Source of the DNA: HyVt-477 sp965224605
Lineage (GTDB): Bacteria > Pseudomonadota > Gammaproteobacteria > Thiotrichales > Thiotrichaceae
NCBI GenBank assembly: GCA_965224605.1
Contig: CBDCZP010000012.1
Coordinates: forward strand, 124,001-188,000
Direction of reading: 5' to 3'
Length of the DNA: 64,000 bases
Positions 59,025 to 64,000 of this stretch are shown piece after piece. Each line of letters starts with the position of its first letter. Within the stretch, counting starts at the first letter, position 1. Position numbers and translations under genes: made by a program. The notes under the pieces are model-generated. The model saw only the letters and a list, made by a program, of their open reading frames with translations. It ran no database searches and had not been told where the DNA came from.

Positions 59025-59534
59025 TCATTGAGCTGGATAGAAAATGGCTCTGACACGGTCATTCGGTTTTTTACTGGCTTTCTTTGACTTGCCAGCTTTG
59101 AGTTCTCCTGTCCGGGTCGAATATTGTATATGTTGGCTACTAAAAGTATCTTTGTCTTGAGACAGTGTTGCGTTCCCTGCAAGGATTAGCTTTTTTTCTT
59201 TAACCAGAAAACGCACGGTATTGGCTTTACCTTTAGCCCATTTCCCGTCATCCATTTTTTGTTCAAAGGACACCGGTGAACCGGTTGCTTCAATTCGCTG
59301 AATAGCGTTATTAGGTGCAAATATCTCTATTTTTGAAGCTTGTATTTTCAATGTGCCCTGAACAATGGAAACACCTCCTTCATAGATGGCGTAGCCTTTT
59401 GTCTTATTAAAAGTAACAGAGCTGGCATCAATTTTAACAGGTTGTCTCGTATCGCTCGTTAATGCCAGTAATTTAGGGCTCAATAAAAATAGACTGAGTA
59501 GAGTAACGAGAATGAAAAAATTACTTTTATTCAT
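59025..59534 (-). CDS. lptA: LPS transport periplasmic protein LptA
   Basis: 169 residues from ATG 59534; a signal peptide ends near LLALT. The OstA/LptA beta-jellyroll has PVKIDASSVTFN, YEGGVSIVQGTLKIQA and LAGNATLSQDKDTF. It bridges LPS from LptC to LptD. The start overlaps lptC by 8 bp. Fifty-odd bases before lptB start. Confidence 0.9.
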   Translation of the reverse strand: MNKSNFFILVTLLSLFLLSPKLLALTSDTRQPVKIDASSVTFNKTKGYAIYEGGVSIVQGTLKIQASKIEIFAPNNAIQRIEATGSPVSFEQKMDDGKWAKGKANTVRFLVKEKKLILAGNATLSQDKDTFSSQHIQYSTRTGELKAGKSKKASKKPNDRVRAIFYPAQ

Positions 59535-60105
59535 TTGTCGTTGAAGTTGCTGGCGTATATTCCGCATGTACATTGGATTTTAACCTTGTGGTTTGAGTAG
59601 TGAGGTCTTCGCTCATGCCTGTGGCTGTTATTATACTGCCATCTGTGGTTTTTAATATGACTTTAGCATCAGTATAAACCTGTTGCTTTGAGGGTGAATA
59701 ATGTAAATCTGAAGTTTCCATCATAAAGCCAGTAGTCGCTTTACTTTCCGGTTTGTCGATAGTCACCTTGCCGTTAAAATCCAGATCACCTGCGGCATTT
59801 CGTTCAGCTTTGCTTGCTTTTATAGTCAGCGTCTCTGCTTCATTATTGATGATAATCGTAGGCTTGAATATTTCACTTTTTTTAGTATTACGTTGATGGA
59901 CGAAATGTTCACCTGATAAGTTAAAGCGGTTATTACCTGCTGCATCCGTTATGTATAGCGAGAAACCACTTAGGTAATAATCAATCTTGCTGGTATCCAG
60001 CTTCTCTGTAAATACTTGTTGGGTGCGCCATAAATTATGCAACCAAGTAGACGCACCTGCGACAAGCACGGCTAATACAAGAAAAACAATACCACTGTAG
60101 CGCAT
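59527..60105 (-). CDS. lptC: LPS export protein LptC
   Basis: 192 residues. A single N-terminal membrane helix (SGIVFLVLAVLVAGAS) is followed by a jellyroll with YYLSGFSLYITDAAG and LTIKASKAERNAAGD. LptC hands LPS from LptBFG to LptA. It lies 11 bp after kdsC and overlaps lptA. Confidence 0.9.
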   Translation of the reverse strand: MRYSGIVFLVLAVLVAGASTWLHNLWRTQQVFTEKLDTSKIDYYLSGFSLYITDAAGNNRFNLSGEHFVHQRNTKKSEIFKPTIIINNEAETLTIKASKAERNAAGDLDFNGKVTIDKPESKATTGFMMETSDLHYSPSKQQVYTDAKVILKTTDGSIITATGMSEDLTTQTTRLKSNVHAEYTPATSTTNE

Positions 60106-60116
60106 GTTAAGTTGCT

Positions 60117-60647
60117 CTACTTAAGATAAGAATCTAACATCATATCAAGCTTTCCCTGTGCATCAAGGATCATTTCAGAGACTTCCCGAACCGCGCCACG
60201 GCCTCCTGCTGCTTGCGTAACCCAGTCCGCATGTTTGATAACAAAATGGTGTGCATCATGGACGGCTATAGCCAAGCCCACCTTGGACATAATAGGCAGA
60301 TCAATGACATCATCACCGACATAGGCAATATTTTTTGCAGATAGTCCGGTTTTCTCCAGTAAATCATTAAAAGCAGGACGCTTATCGCGATAGCCCTGGT
60401 AAATTAAACTGGGTGATATTTTCAGGTTTTTGGCACGATGCAGGACTAATTCTGATTTTCGACCGGTGATCAGTGCAATCTCAATATCCCCCTCTTGCAG
60501 CATGCGAATGCCATGACCGTCTTTAGAATTAAACGCTTTGTATTCTTGTCCGCTGTTATCAAAAAATAAACTGCCATCGGTGAGAACTCCATCCACATCA
60601 AGGATAACCAGTTTTATGTCTCGTGCTAACGTTATTGCTCTTTTCAT
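60117..60647 (-). CDS. kdsC: Kdo-8-phosphate phosphatase KdsC
   Basis: 176 residues of HAD type. ILDVDGVLTDGSLF holds the nucleophile D-x-D, then ITGRKSE and AYVGDDVIDLPIM. KdsC frees Kdo from Kdo-8-P for lipid A core assembly. In operon kdsD-kdsC-lptCAB; a 74-bp gap to kdsD. Confidence 0.94.
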   Translation of the reverse strand: MKRAITLARDIKLVILDVDGVLTDGSLFFDNSGQEYKAFNSKDGHGIRMLQEGDIEIALITGRKSELVLHRAKNLKISPSLIYQGYRDKRPAFNDLLEKTGLSAKNIAYVGDDVIDLPIMSKVGLAIAVHDAHHFVIKHADWVTQAAGGRGAVREVSEMILDAQGKLDMMLDSYLK

Positions 60648-60721
60648 TGTGTTGTCCTGATTGTTATTATTATGAATATCTTGCGCCTTGTTATCCGCCG
60701 CATTGATGTCGTGGATTCAGG

Positions 60722-61702
60722 CTAAACAATTCCGGCCTTTAGTAAATCATGCATATGAATGATACCTTCAACTTGTTGTTTCTCGTTAACAACGGGAAGA
60801 ATGGTAATTTCATTCTCTTGCATAACATTCAAAGCATCGACAGCAAGATCATTTGTCTGGGTGAAGTATTTACACGGATGAATAACATCTCCAATATTCT
60901 CATCTATCGTATCTTGTTCAAATGCACGCCGTAAATCACCATCGGTAAAGATACCTTGCAAGGTTTGTTGTTGATCACAAATAAGTGTTGCGCCCAGTTT
61001 CTTGGAAGTCATTTCAAGAATGGCTTCTTTAATGGTAGTGTCTGGTGATACGACAGGAAGCTGATCACCTGTATGCATAATATCGCGGACATGGACTAAC
61101 AAGCGTTTCCCCAGTCTGCCAGCAGGATGAGAGCGCGCAAAATCTTCAGGTGTAAAACCTCTGGCTTCTAGCAAGGCAACAGCTAATGCATCACCAAGTA
61201 CCAAGGTAACGGTTGTACTTGAGGTGGGCGCAAGTCCCAATGGACAGGCTTCTTCTTCGACACCAATATCCAGATGGATGTCACTAAGTTCAGCCAAAGC
61301 AGACTGTTTATTGCCGGTCATGGCGATTATTGTGGTGCCGTGACGCTTAGTCGCTGAAGCCAGTACTAACAACTCCTCGGTGCTACCCGAATTAGAAATG
61401 GCAATGACTACATCATCCGCCAAGATCATACCGAGATCGCCATGCAAAGCTTCGCCTGGGTGAACGAAATAAGCGGGGGTTCCGGTGCTAGCGAGCGTAG
61501 CCGCCATTTTGTTGCTGATATGCCCAGATTTCCCCATGCCGGTTATAATCAAACGGCCTTTGCTTTCAAGAATGGTATTGCAGGCTAAGGAGAATGAGTC
61601 ATCAAGCTTTGCTGATAAGTCATCTATTGCTTTTTGCTCGATGGCAATAACATTTCTGGCAATATCAATAAAAGGTTTTGAGGTGTTGTTGGCAGTAGAC
61701 AT
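60722..61702 (-). CDS. kdsD: Arabinose-5-phosphate isomerase KdsD
   Basis: 326 residues. A SIS domain (GMGKSGHISNKMAATLAST and SNSGSTEELL) is followed by two CBS domains (IMHTGDQLPVVSP, ITILPVVNEKQQ). It makes arabinose-5-P from ribulose-5-P, the first step to Kdo. 23 bp after yrbG. Confidence 0.94.
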   Translation of the reverse strand: MSTANNTSKPFIDIARNVIAIEQKAIDDLSAKLDDSFSLACNTILESKGRLIITGMGKSGHISNKMAATLASTGTPAYFVHPGEALHGDLGMILADDVVIAISNSGSTEELLVLASATKRHGTTIIAMTGNKQSALAELSDIHLDIGVEEEACPLGLAPTSSTTVTLVLGDALAVALLEARGFTPEDFARSHPAGRLGKRLLVHVRDIMHTGDQLPVVSPDTTIKEAILEMTSKKLGATLICDQQQTLQGIFTDGDLRRAFEQDTIDENIGDVIHPCKYFTQTNDLAVDALNVMQENEITILPVVNEKQQVEGIIHMHDLLKAGIV

Positions 61703-61725
61703 TTAATTATTATTTGACTGACTGT

Positions 61726-62748
61726 TTAAAAACAGAAAAAGGTACGGCAAGTAATATCATTAGTACTGTGATAGAACAGTAGAAACTGATAACCGATAAA
61801 CAATGTTAAAAGAATAGCACCTTTCCAGAAATTGATAATTCTTTTGTTCCAACATCCCCAGGCAAACAGCAACAATACTGCCGACATAAGAATGGCAATC
61901 GGCATATCACGAAAGATAGCATTACTATCCGGGATATGCGGGCTGATAATAGCGGGTAGGGCGAGTACGCCTAATGTGTTAAAGAAGTTAGAGCCAACAA
62001 TGTTACCAATGGCAAGATCGGTTTCGCCTTTCTTGGCACTCACTAGGGTAGCTGCCAGTTCAGGCAAACTTGTGCCAATCGCTACAATAGTCAGGCCAAT
62101 GACCAAATCACTGATTCCCAAGGTGACGGCAATACTGCTGGCACCCCATACCAACATTTGGGAACTGATGAGTAATAATAAGAGTCCACCGATTGTCCAT
62201 AGCATAGCTGTTTTACGATGTGGAGTAGGCGGGAAGTGATCTTTTATATCTTCTAATAAAGGGTCGTGTGGAGGGGGTGATGTCTCTCTGTCGCGTGTGG
62301 CTGCATAGATCATCCATGTTAAAACAAAACCAAGTGTTACTAAGAGTATCAAGCCATCTAGAGGGCCAAACTCACCGAAATAGAGTACGATCATAGCGAT
62401 AAAGCTGATAACCAACAGCAGAGGTAATTCTTTTTCAACGATTCTTGACTCTACCGGTAAGACATAGAAAAGCGCTGTGATGCCAAGGACGAGGGTGATA
62501 TTAGTAATATTTGAACCAATACCATTGCCAATTCCCATATCAGGATTACCATTAAATGCGGCGACGCCAGAAACCAGCATTTCCGGTGCAGAGGTACCAA
62601 AGCCAATGACCAACATGCCAACCAGTATGGGGGAGATGCCAAAATGACGTGCTAAATCAGCTGCACCGTCAACAAACACGTCAGAACTCCAGATGAGTAG
62701 AGCAAATCCTGCCAGGATGGACAGGACGGGGAGTAAATATAATTCCAT
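61726..62748 (-). CDS. yrbG: Calcium/sodium antiporter, YrbG/CaCA family
   Basis: 340 residues with about ten membrane segments. Two inverted alpha-repeats have GFGTSAPEMLVS and AIGTSLPELAATLVSA plus GNIVGSNFFNTLG. In E. coli YrbG neighbours kdsD as here. It exchanges Ca2+ for Na+. The C-terminus (about 8 residues) looks unusual but not truncated. Confidence 0.92.
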   Translation of the reverse strand: MELYLLPVLSILAGFALLIWSSDVFVDGAADLARHFGISPILVGMLVIGFGTSAPEMLVSGVAAFNGNPDMGIGNGIGSNITNITLVLGITALFYVLPVESRIVEKELPLLLVISFIAMIVLYFGEFGPLDGLILLVTLGFVLTWMIYAATRDRETSPPPHDPLLEDIKDHFPPTPHRKTAMLWTIGGLLLLLISSQMLVWGASSIAVTLGISDLVIGLTIVAIGTSLPELAATLVSAKKGETDLAIGNIVGSNFFNTLGVLALPAIISPHIPDSNAIFRDMPIAILMSAVLLLFAWGCWNKRIINFWKGAILLTLFIGYQFLLFYHSTNDITCRTFFCF

Positions 62749-62944
62749 ATATGGGGCGCTATAGAGTAAAACTTGGAAAGCCGCGAATTATACTAGAGAT
62801 TAGAGGTGTCCTAAAGAGTATTCTGAAATAACTGTCGAAGTATCTGATCAAGTATGAAATTGTTCGAAAAATACGACAGGTAAAAACTAGCGCGTTATAC
62901 TCATAGCTAATACCCTTTAATTTGATTATTTAATGAGATTTGCC

Positions 62945-64000
62945 ATGGACTTAATTTCTCCCATCCGAGGTTTACGCCCTGCAACGGGTCGAGCGGATGA
63001 TGTTATCGCTCCACCCTATGATGTTCTTAATACTGCCGAAGCACGTGTAAGAGCGGAGGGAAAACCTTGGAGTTTTCTGCATATATCCAAACCAGAGATT
63101 GATCTTCCTGAGGGAACCGACCCCTATAGTCCAGAAGTCTATGCAAAAGCGGCTGAAAATTTGCAAAAAATGATAACTGAGGGAGTTTTGAAGCAAGACG
63201 AGAAACCTTGTTATTATGCCTATCGTCTTATTATGGGTGATATTATCCAGACAGGACTTGTTGCGGGTGCATCCGTGGATGATTATGATAGTAATCGTAT
63301 CCGTAAGCATGAATATACCCGACCTGTAAAAGAAGATGACAGAGTACGACAGATAGATACGGTGAATGCACAGACAGGTCCCGTTCTACTAGCCTACCCC
63401 GATGCTCCTGTTGTTGATGAAATCATTGCAAAAGTCAGTACTGAAGAGGCTGCTATGGATGCAACGGCTGATGATGGTATTCAACATACGTTATGGGTGA
63501 TTGATGATGGAGTTCTCATTCAACAACTTACTGATGCCTTCAATTCGATGGATGCCATTTACATTGCGGATGGACATCATCGTTCTGCCTCAGCTTCACG
63601 AATCGCTGCTACTCGACGTGCTGATTCAGATATTGCAGCAGGTAAAGCGCCATGGGATTATTTTTTAACGGTCATTTTCCCTCATCATCAAATGAAAATA
63701 TTCGATTACAATCGCGTGATAAAAGACCTCAATGGGCTTTCTCCTGATGAGTTTATGGGTAAAATCCGTGAGAGCTTTGAAGTGGAAAAAAGTGATGCAC
63801 CGGTAAAACCAGCGCAAACATCCGAATTTGGAATGTATTTGAAAGACCAATGGTATCGGCTAAACCTAAAAGCAGATTTGATAAAGGATGATGATCCGGT
63901 TGCGCGATTAGATGTTAGCCGATTAGCTAAGCATCTTATTGATCCGATCTTGGGCATCAGTGATCCGCGTACGGATGAACGTATCGACTTCGTCGGCGGA
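62945..64000 (+). CDS. DUF1015 family protein, 3' end outside window
   Basis: 352 codons open to the window end from ATG 62945. ISPIRGLRPATGRADDVIAP, PPYDVLNTAEA and YIADGHHRSASASRIA match DUF1015 (SerC-like or kinase-like unknown family). The full length is usually about 400-420. Divergent from yrbG. Function not established for the family. Confidence 0.88.
   Translation, partial: MDLISPIRGLRPATGRADDVIAPPYDVLNTAEARVRAEGKPWSFLHISKPEIDLPEGTDPYSPEVYAKAAENLQKMITEGVLKQDEKPCYYAYRLIMGDIIQTGLVAGASVDDYDSNRIRKHEYTRPVKEDDRVRQIDTVNAQTGPVLLAYPDAPVVDEIIAKVSTEEAAMDATADDGIQHTLWVIDDGVLIQQLTDAFNSMDAIYIADGHHRSASASRIAATRRADSDIAAGKAPWDYFLTVIFPHHQMKIFDYNRVIKDLNGLSPDEFMGKIRESFEVEKSDAPVKPAQTSEFGMYLKDQWYRLNLKADLIKDDDPVARLDVSRLAKHLIDPILGISDPRTDERIDFVGG

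Noticed and set aside
1..64000. tRNA, rRNA or prophage genes
   Set aside because: No tRNA cloverleaf with a GGTTCGAATCC-like arm, no rRNA stretch and no phage structural or lysis genes were recognised on reading.

Overview
The window looks like about 64 kb of chromosome from an AT-rich gammaproteobacterium (GC near 40% by eye). The evidence is the gene order yrbG-kdsD-kdsC-lptC-lptA-lptB, a recB-recD-truD run, rluD-pgeF, a FimV-type protein and DSF-synthase-like and FadD-type lipid enzymes. I cannot name the genus. An aquatic lineage fits the sedentary integron-like array, but that is a guess.

Layout. 0-5 kb: end of an O-antigen-type flippase gene, a TlpA-like thioredoxin, a META-domain protein and oligopeptidase B. 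5-7 kb: a phosphotransferase-like protein convergent with a YkoF-like/PnuC-like pair, which suggests thiamine salvage. 7-14 kb: truD, recD and recB, translationally coupled. 14-24 kb: an RpfF-like DSF synthase, a HtrA-like protease, a large SNF2 ATPase, rluD, pgeF and a YceI protein. 24.4-40.9 kb: an accessory region. 40.9-48.2 kb: a reverse-strand cluster with a Ras-like GTPase, two roadblock-type proteins, a FimV-like protein and a BON/OmpA-like protein, with a divergent bactofilin; this looks like a cell-polarity or envelope-scaffold module. 48.2-56 kb: a decayed attC/IS110 patch, secreted SH3 and glycoside-hydrolase-like proteins, a lipoprotein peptidase, and a hotdog-NMO-FadD lipid operon. 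56-64 kb: a second HtrA-like protease, the LPS transport/Kdo cluster, a Ca/Na antiporter and a DUF1015 gene running off the right edge.

The accessory region is the main interest. It is a tandem array of integron gene cassettes separated by at least nine attC sites, with no integrase gene visible (a CALIN-type array or the distal part of a sedentary integron). The attC sites fall into a short class (about 97-105 bp) and a VCR-like long class (about 128-130 bp). Cassettes carry a lipoprotein, small unknown proteins, a DUF1801 plus VOC pair, an OLD-family ATPase/TOPRIM nuclease with a KTSC-like partner, a ThsB-like TIR protein overlapping a small three-helix membrane protein, a HEPN-like protein and a two-helix membrane protein. 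Several resemble anti-phage modules. The TIR/membrane pair does not match a defence system I can name and is the best candidate for an undescribed system. Two identical IS30 copies, an IS3 element inside an attC, an IS4 remnant, a 306-bp duplication and a second IS3-family element show heavy rearrangement. An imperfect 67-bp inverted repeat brackets the whole region.

Limits: all family calls are from reading the translations; no database search was run. Promoter and terminator calls are weak unless stated.
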